The translations under genes were made by a program, and so were the position numbers. The notes beneath the pieces were generated by a model. The model worked only from the letters and a program-made list of their open reading frames with translations, ran no database searches and was not told the origin of the DNA. This document shows, piece by piece, positions 50,601 to 58,058 of a stretch of 58,058 nucleotides of DNA (positions are counted from its first letter, which is position 1; each line of letters begins with the position of its first letter). The DNA comes from an uncultured Lachnospiraceae bacterium (GTDB taxonomy: Bacteria > Bacillota > Clostridia > Lachnospirales > Lachnospiraceae), in the NCBI GenBank assembly GCA_905199445.1, contig CAJKGK010000023.1, positions 1 through 58,058 on the forward strand. Reading direction: 5' to 3'.

Positions 50601-51162
50601 CATCAGACATATTATATATGTCAATAATCCCGCCACGAATCGCAAACTGTCCCGGATGTTCCACCTGTCCGACCCGCTCAAATCCCATGTTCACCAGACG
50701 GACCTTAACAGCATCCAGATCCACCACATCGCCTTCTCCAATGGTCAGCATATATTTTGCGGCATGAGAAAGCGGCAAGATCCTGTCCATCAGGGCATCC
50801 AGGGTTGTAATCACGGTCACCGGCTCACCATCCAGCAGTTTCCGAATCACAGCCAGGCGCTGACTGATAATCAGGTTTCCGTGGATATCCGCATTATAAA
50901 AGATCACGTCTTTAGCAGGATAGATCAATGTATTTTTATCAAAGAAACGATAATCCTCATAAATCTCCCTGGCTCGGTTCTCACTATAGGTCACGATGAT
51001 TTTATATTTATACGCCTGAGACAGGGCTGCAATGAAATGGCTTTTCTGGGAATCAATACAGCCGTCCACATGAACCGGAAGACGATTATTGCTAATATCT
51101 TCCCTGATCTGTTCAAAATCTCTCATTTCCTTCAATGGTTCAAAAAAAGCTTTCACCGGCAT
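47641..51162 (-). CDS. mfd: Transcription-repair coupling factor Mfd
   Basis: 1173 residues, full length. N-terminal UvrB-homology region (FIAALSQAYKYKIIVTYSEN, QFAIRGGIIDIYNMSD). RNA polymerase-interaction (CarD-like) domain near GDYVVHENHGLGIYRGIEKV. RecG-like translocase with Walker A CGDVGFGKTEIAIRAAFKA, Walker B VDEEQRFG, ATPIPRTLHMSL and the TRG region QLRGRVGRSNRTAYAF. C-terminal domain VALLKAQAHEAGITQL. Removes RNA polymerase stalled at lesions and recruits UvrA. GGGGAGGGG precedes the ATG. It lies 12 bases after pth, the common pth-mfd order in Firmicutes; the foldase gene follows, as prsA does in many Clostridia. Confidence 0.97.
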   Translation of the reverse strand: MPVKAFFEPLKEMRDFEQIREDISNNRLPVHVDGCIDSQKSHFIAALSQAYKYKIIVTYSENRAREIYEDYRFFDKNTLIYPAKDVIFYNADIHGNLIISQRLAVIRKLLDGEPVTVITTLDALMDRILPLSHAAKYMLTIGEGDVVDLDAVKVRLVNMGFERVGQVEHPGQFAIRGGIIDIYNMSDECPYRIELWDDEVDSIRSFDVDSQRSIERCESFTVYPASEYIFNAPVIEAGLAGMRRELEQTVKTMKKQGQGEAAAHLEQTIAQVSEDLESSFGQRNIDSFIAYFYDDTCSFVEYFDPKDTLFFLDEPVHLEEKGRAVELEFREGMTGRLEKGYILPGQINILFETRQVFAALSNQKLILLSTIAQKIREIIPVMNYNLTVKSINPYNSNFEILVKDLKQWKASKYRVILVCRSATRAQRLAGDLRNYELNAFYTEDEGRCVAEGEIMIVHGGFRRGMEYPLVKFVMIAETDIFGEEKKKRKKPKLYQGEKIRGFMDLNIGDYVVHENHGLGIYRGIEKVDVDGVTKDYIKIEYGGGSNLYILATQLEMIQKYAGSDARKPKLNKLGGQEWNRTRAKVRTAVKELAQDLIRLYAARESKTGYQYGPDTVWQNEFEEMFPYEETDDQLTAIEATKKDMESSKIMDRLICGDVGFGKTEIAIRAAFKAVLEGKQVVVLVPTTILAQQHYNTFVQRMKDFPVTVDLLCRFRTKAQQTKTLHELKRGMVDIIVGTHRVLSKDVEFKDLGLLIVDEEQRFGVTHKEKIKKMKESVDVLTLTATPIPRTLHMSLVGIRDMSVLEEPPTDRMPIQTYVMEYNEEMVREAIHRELARGGQVYYVFNRVNGIAEMALAIQKLVPDAQVAFAHGQMSERELEKIMYRFINGEIDVLVSTTIIETGLDISNVNTMIIHDADKLGLSQLYQLRGRVGRSNRTAYAFLLYRRNTVLREVAEKRLSAIREFTELGSGFKIAMRDLEIRGAGNLLGQQQSGHMEAVGYDLYCKMLNEAVKLQKGEAVDEDFETTIDLDIDAFIPATYIRNEYQKLEIYKRIAAISNEEEYEEMADELMDRYGELPKAAQNLLAVALLKAQAHEAGITQLIHKDCVTKIIMNPKAGVYGERIPALLEKYKNAMKFTPADPPYFTVRTKKGPGFDIFKCEKIVIRDIKSLIGE

Positions 51163-51174
51163 ACCCCTCCCCTG

Positions 51175-51744
51175 TTATTTCTTTTTAGTATTATATTTGT
51201 TCATCGCAGCATTAATGTCTGATTCAAGCATCAGTTTAATGGCTTCCCCAGCCGCAGCGACGGACTCGTCCATCACTTTGCGGTCCTCAGCCGAAAATCT
51301 GGACAGTACATAATCCGCCAGATCCCATCCTTTAGGCTTTTCCCCCACACCCACCTTAACTCTGGGAAAATCCTGAGTATTCAGATGTGCAATAATATTT
51401 TTAATACCGTTATGACCGCCGGCACTGCCTTTAGCCCGGATCCGCAGCTGCCCCGGCTCCAGGCTGATATCATCATAAATCACTATAATTTCATCTGGCT
51501 GGACTTTGTAAAAATCCATGAGCTCCCGGACAGACTCCCCGGACAAATTCATATAGGTCTGCGGCTTTGCCAGCACAACCTTCTGCCCTCCGATCATCCC
51601 CTTACCGCACAGTGCCTTATGTTTTTTCATACACACATCAATGGCATACGCTGTGGCCAGATGGTCAATGACCTCAAAACCAATATTATGGCGGGTTCCC
51701 TCATACGTCTTCGTCGGGTTTCCCAGACCGACAATAATATACAT
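51175..51744 (-). CDS. pth: Peptidyl-tRNA hydrolase
   Basis: 189 residues. Catalytic elements: N-terminal VGLGNPTKTYEGTRHNIGF (Asn and His), KPQTYMNLSGESV, VIYDDISLEPGQLRIRAKGS and SAGGHNGIKNII. Frees tRNA from peptidyl-tRNAs that drop off the ribosome. Two-gene unit with mfd. Confidence 0.96.
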   Translation of the reverse strand: MYIIVGLGNPTKTYEGTRHNIGFEVIDHLATAYAIDVCMKKHKALCGKGMIGGQKVVLAKPQTYMNLSGESVRELMDFYKVQPDEIIVIYDDISLEPGQLRIRAKGSAGGHNGIKNIIAHLNTQDFPRVKVGVGEKPKGWDLADYVLSRFSAEDRKVMDESVAAAGEAIKLMLESDINAAMNKYNTKKK

Positions 51745-51889
51745 ATATTTTTCCTCTTTCTACTATAATATGTTCTTTGTTCAACATTCATTCTGCCTTT
51801 AAAACCGGCAGTTTTCTGACATACCTATTTTAGGTTGTTTGACTTACGATTGCAAGATCAATTTTATGATTGCAATTCTTTTAACAGTC

Positions 51890-51939
51890 AAAAAAGATCT
51901 GACGTCATTTAGGTCGATAACCTGCCAAACGCCAGATCT
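51890..51939 (-). terminator. Intrinsic terminator of the FAD oxidoreductase gene
   Basis: Minus strand AGATCTG pairs with CAGATCT (51939-51933 with 51901-51895), enclosing an inner AGGT-N5-ACCT; TTTTT follows. The rest of the gap to pth is AT-rich with nothing recognised. Confidence 0.75.
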
Positions 51940-51990
51940 ATTTGGGATAATAAAACTTATCCTGCATTTTTAATTATTCACATTTCAAAT

Positions 51991-53547
51991 TTATACAAGC
52001 TGTCCGTCATCCTCTTTTTTAGAATAGTCATGATCCTGCCTGAAAGTGACCCCGTTACACCCGGAATCTACAGATGCCTGCTGTCCAATCTGTCTGGCAG
52101 CTGCCGTATAAAGCCCATGCTGTTTTTCTTCAACCAGTGTTCTGTATGATGGATCTTTTGCTTCAAAGCGGGCATTTCTTGGAATGGGCACATTCTGATC
52201 CACAAGGATATCCTGAACCTTCTGTATATTCACCCCATGGGTCGTCGTTTTATCCATAATAGCGACAGCCGCTGCAACACCGGCCCCCTGTCCGGTTCCT
52301 ACACACTGAGGAATCAGATTCAGCCAGTCTATCGCCACATCATCTGTAGATAAATGCCGGCCTGGTGCAAGAAGATTATCAATTTTTTGTGGCAGTATTG
52401 CGCGATAAGGAATTTCTACCGGACCACAGTCATTAAGCTGACAAATCGTCGAATGCCACGCGATCACATCTTCATGCTGTCTGGCAAAAGCAAAATCAGC
52501 AGCAGTCATTGTATATTCACCCTTAAGTCTGCGGCTGCACCGGCAGCCAAGCTGGGGCGCTATATCATATAAATAAGCATTGGCAAAAGCCAAAGGGACA
52601 CATTCCTTCATATAATCTATAACGTCATGAATCGTCCGTCGGGTATGAATCTCTGTGGCTGTCTGATCTTTTATAACCGTACAGTCCATGGATGAATGCC
52701 AATTATCAATCCAGCACACGCCCTGTCGGCTTGATTTAAAAGGAACAACTCTAAAACCGGCTGTTTTCGACAGTCCGGCAGCAAAAGCGGCAGCTTCGAT
52801 TGGATGTGCCTTCTGCCATTCATAATAAGCATCCCAACATATACCTCCGATTCGGTAAACAAGTGCTGTTGTAGATGAACGGCATGTACCGTCAGCAAGA
52901 CTGGAATAAGGGGCCCCTGACTGGCTGAAAAGATCACCGTCACCAGTGGCATCAATCACAATTTTAGCCATAATGGCTTTGCGCCCTTCTTTACTTTCAA
53001 AAATAACACCTTTAACCTGATTCTTTTCAACGATTGGTTTTGTTACCCAGCTGTGATAACAGATACGAATTTTATCTCGTTCCTCGTAAAGCATTTGATC
53101 CATAACTATTTTCAATTCATTCGGTTCATAATGAACAGCGCGGACAAGACATTTTTCTTTCGCACCTTCATAATCACTTCGACTTGTGCAATCCAGAAAA
53201 GAACCCCATGCATATAGCTTCGCCGGATCCTTGCTTCCAATTTCACAAAGCTTCGGCCCTGTCACCGCCCCAGGAATTTTTTCAAGACGGTCAAACCATT
53301 CCTCCTGTATGCCACGAACAAACGGCTTATCATACCAGCTGAGATTGGGAACCATAATCACATAAGCCCCCGTTGCATCTCCGCCCATATAACCGTATCT
53401 TTCCATGAGAATAATATTTTGGGCACCTGCTCTTGCGGCGGCCAAAGCAGCCGAATGTCCGGCAGCCCCTCCACCGACCACAAGGATATCACATTCATCA
53501 TAAACAGGAATATTTGCAGATGGTTCAGAATAATACAGTTGCTTCAT
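51991..53547 (-). CDS. FAD-dependent oxidoreductase (FAD_oxidored family)
   Basis: 518 residues from the ATG after AGGAGGCAC. N-terminal Rossmann FAD site CDILVVGGGAAGHSAALAAA, then ERYGYMGGDATGAYV. A second nucleotide strand VIDATGDGDLFSQSGAP and C-terminal LLAPGRHLSTDDVAIDW with GVAAAVAI complete the cofactor site. It resembles the PF12831-type group often annotated as fumarate reductase-like flavoproteins, but no heme or Fe-S domain is attached. Substrate unknown. It lies directly downstream of a dicarboxylate/anion transporter gene and both are divergent from a LysR regulator, suggesting catabolism of an imported acid. Confidence 0.8.
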   Translation of the reverse strand: MKQLYYSEPSANIPVYDECDILVVGGGAAGHSAALAAARAGAQNIILMERYGYMGGDATGAYVIMVPNLSWYDKPFVRGIQEEWFDRLEKIPGAVTGPKLCEIGSKDPAKLYAWGSFLDCTSRSDYEGAKEKCLVRAVHYEPNELKIVMDQMLYEERDKIRICYHSWVTKPIVEKNQVKGVIFESKEGRKAIMAKIVIDATGDGDLFSQSGAPYSSLADGTCRSSTTALVYRIGGICWDAYYEWQKAHPIEAAAFAAGLSKTAGFRVVPFKSSRQGVCWIDNWHSSMDCTVIKDQTATEIHTRRTIHDVIDYMKECVPLAFANAYLYDIAPQLGCRCSRRLKGEYTMTAADFAFARQHEDVIAWHSTICQLNDCGPVEIPYRAILPQKIDNLLAPGRHLSTDDVAIDWLNLIPQCVGTGQGAGVAAAVAIMDKTTTHGVNIQKVQDILVDQNVPIPRNARFEAKDPSYRTLVEEKQHGLYTAAARQIGQQASVDSGCNGVTFRQDHDYSKKEDDGQLV

Positions 53548-53619
53548 TTTTGTGCCTCCTGACATATAAAAATAATATTAAATATTTTCCAAATCCCACA
53601 GACCGTATAAATACAATTT

Positions 53620-55089
53620 TTAAATAGGAAAAACCAACGCAGCCAGTGGATAAACGACAAACAAGCAGACCACAACACCGATCGGAATCATCATTGCCCC
53701 GTATTTCATCGCATACTTTGTGGAAGCTCCACTCCCCAAAACAACAGCCGAAGCCGCTGATGCCGCTGGTGTCATAATGCCAATATTTGCGGCAATTGCA
53801 ACAACAAGGGCCAGCGCATACACATTAACAACTGGTGCAAGGCCTATAGCAATAGGTGCAACAAGAGAAAATGCAATATTAGCAATGGCATTACATGACA
53901 TAAAATTTGTAAACACCGCACAGAAAATTGCAACAACAAGGGCAAGAAGAATCCATGTTGTCATATTATTTGTGATTGGACTTAAAATGTTGGCAAACCA
54001 TGTTTTAATCCCCGTAGAATCCGCAGTCAGACATGGCGCCACTACAAACATACCCATAACAAGGAGTGCAGCCCCCCAGGGGATCTGATTCGTCACCTTG
54101 GAAAAATCTAAAAGTCTCTCATTATTTTCGTCTCTGATAATGTACATAGCCGCAATTCCGGCAACTGCCGGAGCATTAATTGTTAATCCTGAGATAAAAG
54201 CTGCAGCCTCTGGAAGTATATTTCTAAAAATATCAGGCAAAAGGAACATAAAAATAATCAGGCAAAAAATAATAACTGCGTTACGTTCGCCCCGACTTAA
54301 TTTTTTACTGAAAGTTTTAGAACGCTTTTCCGGATCATAGTTCATAAATTTACTTACATCCGGTCTGACAATAAAGCGAAATACAAGAAAACTTAAAATG
54401 CCAAGGATCACCGTACCCGGAATTCCCACCACCATATAATCCAGCATGGACATGGCTACGCCTGTGTAAGTTTCCACAAGCTGCATGACAATAATCGCTA
54501 CAGTATGGGCAATCGGTGTTGCGGCATATCCCCACATGCTATACCAAATAATCCCCAAATACATCACTGTGGCAAATTTGGAATCATCCTCATATCCCAA
54601 CTCATGGCAGATTTCTTTGGCAACAGGTAATGCGATCAAACAGGCCGCAGCCACATCCAGAAAACAGCCAATAAGATAGATCGCTGCAAAATACAGGGCA
54701 AAAAACAGCCATGGTCTTCCTTTGACAATCTTTCGGGTAATAAACCAATTGATCACTCTGGCAATGAAACCGGTACGACTTAAAGGAATGGTAATTGCAC
54801 TCATTGTTATGATCAGCAACACCGGCGTTACCCCGGTTTTCAGCAGTGTTTCAAAAGGCATAACTCCCGCAACTGCAAATAATAAAACACTCAAAATACT
54901 TGTCCAGTCTGTTGCAACAAAGGTCCACAAATAAACTGTAGCGACAGCAGCTCCAATAGCCCGCACACCAACCGGCGTCAGACCATTTGTTGCCGGCACA
55001 AATACACTGATTACAATATCCAAAAAGATAGCAATAAAGAAGTGCATTGTTTTCCGATCCTTTACAGTCCGTGACATTGTTGTACTCAT
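53620..55089 (-). CDS. SLC13/DASS-type anion (di/tricarboxylate) transporter
   Basis: 489 residues, about 11-12 membrane helices. DASS/CitT-like features: repeat helices with TMSAITIPLSRTGF, FLDVAAACLIALPVAKEI and, in the second half, TNFMSCNAIANIAFSLVAPIA. The C-terminal motif MTPAASAASAVVLGSG is like the SNT signature region of SLC13 proteins. GGGGAGG precedes ATG 55089; the frame extends to 55179 without a site. It likely brings in a carboxylate for the downstream flavoprotein and is probably controlled by the divergent LysR gene. Confidence 0.8.
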   Translation of the reverse strand: MSTTMSRTVKDRKTMHFFIAIFLDIVISVFVPATNGLTPVGVRAIGAAVATVYLWTFVATDWTSILSVLLFAVAGVMPFETLLKTGVTPVLLIITMSAITIPLSRTGFIARVINWFITRKIVKGRPWLFFALYFAAIYLIGCFLDVAAACLIALPVAKEICHELGYEDDSKFATVMYLGIIWYSMWGYAATPIAHTVAIIVMQLVETYTGVAMSMLDYMVVGIPGTVILGILSFLVFRFIVRPDVSKFMNYDPEKRSKTFSKKLSRGERNAVIIFCLIIFMFLLPDIFRNILPEAAAFISGLTINAPAVAGIAAMYIIRDENNERLLDFSKVTNQIPWGAALLVMGMFVVAPCLTADSTGIKTWFANILSPITNNMTTWILLALVVAIFCAVFTNFMSCNAIANIAFSLVAPIAIGLAPVVNVYALALVVAIAANIGIMTPAASAASAVVLGSGASTKYAMKYGAMMIPIGVVVCLFVVYPLAALVFPI

Positions 55090-55304
55090 AATTAAAACCT
55101 CCCCAATATATTTAATATATTTCATGTATTTATTGTAGCAATAAACACAAATAAATGGAAATAGATTATTATTCATCACATAATGCCCTAAAAGTTATCA
55201 GTAATCTCATATTTTTTACACATAATATCCATTTAATGATATAATGAATATTTAAAGAGCACATGTCAGCAGTGCTGCCGTCAGAACTATGGAGGGAAAA
55301 TAAT
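55090..55304. promoter_or_regulatory. Divergent control region between transporter and LysR genes
   Basis: 215 AT-rich bases with a TATAAT (55240-55245) facing the LysR gene, 60 bases before its start. On the minus strand a TACAAT faces the transporter gene. No convincing LysR T-N11-A box could be fixed by eye, though the arrangement is the usual one for LysR-type control. Confidence 0.4.
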
Positions 55305-56199
55305 ATGAATGATATGGAATATCGATATTTTTTTGAAGTTGCGAGAACACTTAATTTTAATCAGGCAGCAGAAAATCTTTTTATTACCCAGCCAGCGTTA
55401 AGCAAATGTATTTCAAAATTAGAACATCAGTTTGGTGTGAGACTTTTTACACGTTCCAAACATCAGGTGCGTCTGACCGATGCCGGCATCGCACTGCTTC
55501 ATCAATACCCCCCTTGTCCAGAAAGCTGAGCATGAGCTTTATGAAAAAGTACGCAACGCCTCCCGTGGCCTTAATATGAGACTTGCCATAGGTATTCAAG
55601 AGGGCCATCTTATAACACCGGGCCTAAAGGCGGCTCTGAGCACCTTTTGCCAGCAAAATCAAACAATTCAAATTGATGTTATTAACTGCCCGTATATCCG
55701 GCTATTTGAACAGCTAAACAGCGGCGAACTGGATGTGGCTTTTGCTTTGGAATTTCCGGGAAACATTTATCCCAATATTAACCATAAAATAATTGAAACC
55801 AAAAAAAGTTATGCACTTGTAGGAAAAAACGATCCTGCTGCACTGTCAAAAATTCATACTGATCATGCCCCCATGAACATTCAAATACTAAACGGTCATG
55901 ATCTGCTTCTTGTGAAATGGTCCATTGTTCCAAATGCAACAAGTTATATTCTTAACCAATGCCACGCCAATGGTATTATACCGGCAAATATCCATTATGC
56001 ACCCGACTATCTGACCTTATATAACTGGCTGATCATGGGCAAAGGGTTCGCAATTATGGATAAAGACAGTATTTTCAGCGAAGCGCATATTTCCTACATC
56101 CCGCTGGAAAAGGAAAAAAATATTCACTGGTGCATCTATTGGCCGCAGGAAGGGACAAATACCGCCGTCACCCGATTTATTAATACAGTTTGTCCCTGA
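55305..56199 (+). pseudogene. LysR-family transcriptional regulator with a +1 frameshift
   Basis: The helix-turn-helix domain is intact (MEYRYFFEVARTLNFNQAAE, FITQPALSKCISKLEHQFGV, LTDAGIALLHQY). At the run of six C (55508-55513) the frame runs into a stop about eight codons after the shift. The next frame resumes directly with PLVQKAEHELYEKV and a full-length effector domain (MRLAIGIQEGHLITPGLKAA, LDVAFALEFPG, to the stop at 56199). Removing one C restores an uninterrupted regulator of about 298 residues, the usual length. It could be a true pseudogene, a homopolymer sequencing error or a slippage or phase-variation site. GGAGGG precedes the ATG. It is divergent from the transporter-oxidoreductase operon. 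Confidence 0.85.
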
Positions 56200-56202
56200 A
56201 AC

Positions 56203-56252
56203 AAAAAAGGTTTTTGAATTTCCCTTTGCCAAGGGTTTCAAAAACCTTTTTT
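56203..56252. terminator. Bidirectional terminator between lysR and spoVG
   Basis: AAAAAAGGTTTTTGAA (56203-56218) pairs with TTCAAAAACCTTTTTT (56237-56252), with inner CCCTT-tgcc-AAGGG. Confidence 0.85.
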
Positions 56253-56315
56253 CCATCCCATATGATCGTTTTTATTCAGACATGTTACAATGTAATGGCT
56301 GTCTCATTAAAAAAA

Positions 56316-56594
56316 TTATTCGTCATCCTGTTCACTTTCAAGAGCCGCAATTTCATACTTTTCCAAAATAATGCTCTGAATCTTCTCTCTTGTGTCCGAA
56401 TTAATCGGATGCGCAATATCACGGTATTCACCATCGGCCGCCTTACGGCTGGGCATGGCGATAAAAAGACCTTTTTCACCTTCAATCACCTTAATATCAT
56501 GAACAACAAATTCATTATCAATCGTGATCGAAACAACGGCTTTCATTTTTCCCTCTTTGCTGACTTTTCTTACTCTCACGTCCGTAATCTGCAT
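56316..56594 (-). CDS. spoVG: Septation/regulatory protein SpoVG
   Basis: 92 residues. Typical SpoVG: MQITDVRVRKV, MKAVVSITIDNEFVVHDIKV, GLFIAMPSRKAADGEYRDIA and HPINSDTREKIQSIILEKYE, with an acidic tail. An RNA/DNA-binding global regulator needed in sporulation and cell-wall and virulence control in Firmicutes. GGGGGACT lies before the ATG. It follows glgD by 46 bases on the same strand, so it may be co-transcribed or have its own start near TATAAC in that gap. Confidence 0.95.
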   Translation of the reverse strand: MQITDVRVRKVSKEGKMKAVVSITIDNEFVVHDIKVIEGEKGLFIAMPSRKAADGEYRDIAHPINSDTREKIQSIILEKYEIAALESEQDDE

Positions 56595-56640
56595 ATTTTT
56601 AGTCCCCCTTACCTGTTATAGCCAATTCCGGTCATCGCTG

Positions 56641-57765
56641 TCAGATAATGTAACGCTCATTATCTTCAATGACAACCTTGATCTTTCCTTCTTCTCCGAT
56701 ATAAGATGTATTCGCCCGGATCGTATCCCGACTTTCAACAATACAATTTTCAATTACAGTGTTATCGCCAATATAAACATCATTTAAAATAATGGAATTA
56801 CGGATCACACAGTTATTACCCACATAAACCTTTTTAAAGAGAATGGAATCATCCACCTCGCCGTTAATAATACAGCCGCTGGAAATCAGGCTGTTGCGGA
56901 TATTCGCGCCCGGATTATACTTTGCCGGCGGAAGATCTGCAATTTTGGAATAAATACTCGGAGATTCTTTAAAGAAATAATCCCTTACATCCTTTTTAAG
57001 GAAATCCTTGTTGCACCGGAAGTAGGATTCCGAGGTGGCAATATTTCTCCAGTAGCCTTCCATACGATAACCGTAAATACGCTTCTGTTCTCTGTAACGC
57101 ACAAAAACATCTTTAACAAGATCATAACGGTTTTCAGAATGACATTTTTCAATCAGCTCGATCAGATGTCTTCTCCGAATCACATATATACCTGCAGAAA
57201 CAATATTTTCTTTGGCCACCAAAGGTTTTTCCTCAAATTCAACAATCCGCCCGTCTTCTTCCACCTTAAGAACGCCAAAACGTGTCAGATCATCCTCATC
57301 AGCCTTCATCTCTTTATAAACAACCGTAATATCCGCCTTTTTGGCGATATGTTCTTCAAGAACCTTATTATAATCCAGTTTATACACACAGTCACCGGAG
57401 CTGATCACCACATAAGGCTCATGACATTCCTTTAAAAACTGAAGGTTTTGATAAATAGCGTCCGCTGTACCCCTGTACCAGTAATTATTCTCATCAGTAA
57501 TGGTCGGGGTCAGTACATACAGCCCTCCCTGTTTTCTTCCAAAATCCCACCATTTGGAGGAATTCAAATGTTCATTCAGTGATTTTGCATTATACTGGGT
57601 CAGTACTGCCACCTTTTTAATATGGGAGTTGGACATGTTGCTTAAAGCAAAGTCAACGCATCTGTAACTACCGGCAACCGGCATGGCTGCTACAGCTCTG
57701 CGCTTAGACAACTCCTGCATTTTATTACTGCCTCCACCTGCTAAAACGATACCTATTGCTCTCAT
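56641..57765 (-). CDS. glgD: GlgD, glucose-1-phosphate adenylyltransferase regulatory subunit
   Basis: 374 residues. Nucleotidyltransferase fold of the ADP-glucose pyrophosphorylase family, but the N-terminal signature reads GIVLAGGGSNKMQELSKRRA, lacking the Arg-rich catalytic GGGxGxRL loop. This loss defines GlgD, which modulates the catalytic partner GlgC. The C-terminal left-handed beta helix (SSGCIINGEVDDSILFKKVY and following hexapeptide repeats) is present. Start overlaps the glgC stop as TAATG, so the subunits are translationally coupled. It serves ADP-glucose formation for glycogen synthesis. Confidence 0.93.
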   Translation of the reverse strand: MRAIGIVLAGGGSNKMQELSKRRAVAAMPVAGSYRCVDFALSNMSNSHIKKVAVLTQYNAKSLNEHLNSSKWWDFGRKQGGLYVLTPTITDENNYWYRGTADAIYQNLQFLKECHEPYVVISSGDCVYKLDYNKVLEEHIAKKADITVVYKEMKADEDDLTRFGVLKVEEDGRIVEFEEKPLVAKENIVSAGIYVIRRRHLIELIEKCHSENRYDLVKDVFVRYREQKRIYGYRMEGYWRNIATSESYFRCNKDFLKKDVRDYFFKESPSIYSKIADLPPAKYNPGANIRNSLISSGCIINGEVDDSILFKKVYVGNNCVIRNSIILNDVYIGDNTVIENCIVESRDTIRANTSYIGEEGKIKVVIEDNERYII

Positions 57766-58058
57766 TACATTTCACCTGCCTTAACTATTGCATGTCCGCT
57801 GGCCAGTAAACCATCCGGATAATCTTCCGGTGCTGTCACACCGACAATCGCTGTGTTCTTTCCAATCTGAACATCTGAAGGGATCACTGAACCTTCCGCA
57901 ATTGTCACAAGATCAAAGGCATAAACCTTCGGATTAAGCACACTTGGCGCAAATTCACCTACGCCCATGGATACATGATCACCAATTACAACATCCTCGG
58001 CAATAATGCCCTTATCAATGGTGCAGTTGTCACCGGTTGAGGCGCCTATAATAATAAT
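57765..58058 (-). CDS. glgC: GlgC, glucose-1-phosphate adenylyltransferase, C-terminal part (cut by window end)
   Basis: Only the last 97 codons are in the window; the frame is open through base 58058. Visible sequence is the end of the beta-helix domain (STGDNCTIDKGIIAEDVVIG, then SVIPSDVQIGKNTAIVG) with a short C-terminal tail. Immediate coupling to glgD identifies it as GlgC; the catalytic domain lies outside. Confidence 0.85.
   Translation of the reverse strand: MIIIGASTGDNCTIDKGIIAEDVVIGDHVSMGVGEFAPSVLNPKVYAFDLVTIAEGSVIPSDVQIGKNTAIVGVTAPEDYPDGLLASGHAIVKAGEM

Noticed and set aside
55480..56199. Second half of the LysR gene as an independent gene
   Set aside because: Starts inside the first half in another frame without a ribosome binding site; clearly the effector domain of the same regulator.

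Overview
The window looks like a chromosome segment from an anaerobic, endospore-forming Gram-positive of the class Clostridia, most likely Lachnospiraceae. This rests on the sporulation genes spoIID, a spoIIQ-type gene and spoVG, the tandem glgC-glgD pair, a Bce-type peptide-sensing module, sortase B, an OFA-type MFS transporter beside a bacterial Old Yellow Enzyme, a domain-permuted GH3 glucosidase, strong AGGAGG ribosome binding sites, and T-tailed intrinsic terminators between units. No rRNA, tRNA, CRISPR array or intact insertion sequence was seen.

Left edge (1-4.2 kb, minus strand): an AT-rich three-gene cassette, DUF2971 protein, then an OLD-family ATPase/TOPRIM nuclease (GajA-like), then a UvrD-type helicase (GajB-like). 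The last two overlap by ATGA. This is a Gabija-type antiphage system with a possible third component. It sits directly beside the terminator of a core rRNA methyltransferase gene.

4.2-22 kb is mainly housekeeping: rlmD, yhaM, an MBL hydrolase, mutS2, pepF, a two-TM protein with an acidic tail, trmL/aminotransferase/Lrp (a tightly overlapping operon), a PurM/HypE-like protein, a VanW protein, a 32-residue membrane peptide, a DnaQ-like exonuclease, nth and a B12-binding radical SAM protein.

22-32.6 kb holds transport and sensing: a bceRSAB-like module on the plus strand with a dyad in front of bceA. A roughly 440-nt non-coding transcription unit follows on the minus strand, with a consensus promoter and a long terminator hairpin. 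Then come an SsuABC/TauABC-like ABC importer, a SpoVB-like flippase and an AEC transporter.

32.6-38.6 kb: an HPr-like protein lacking the phosphorylatable His (Crh-like). A MerR regulator is followed by an operon encoding an OYE/FAD oxidoreductase and an MFS transporter, whose promoter has the 19-bp spacer typical of MerR control. A VTT-domain membrane protein follows.

38.6-58 kb (almost all minus strand): a GIY-YIG protein preceded by a riboswitch-like leader with a terminator, spoIIQ-like and spoIID, ackA, sortase B with a dyad at its promoter, permuted GH3, a PrsA-like foldase, mfd and pth. An FAD oxidoreductase/DASS-type transporter pair lies divergent from a LysR gene broken by a one-base frameshift in a C6 run. 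The window ends with spoVG, glgD and the 3' end of glgC.

The best candidates for undescribed biology are the Gabija-DUF2971 cassette, the 26.7-27.1 kb RNA and the structured leader at 38.86-39.02 kb. All function calls come from motif recognition by eye; no searches were run.
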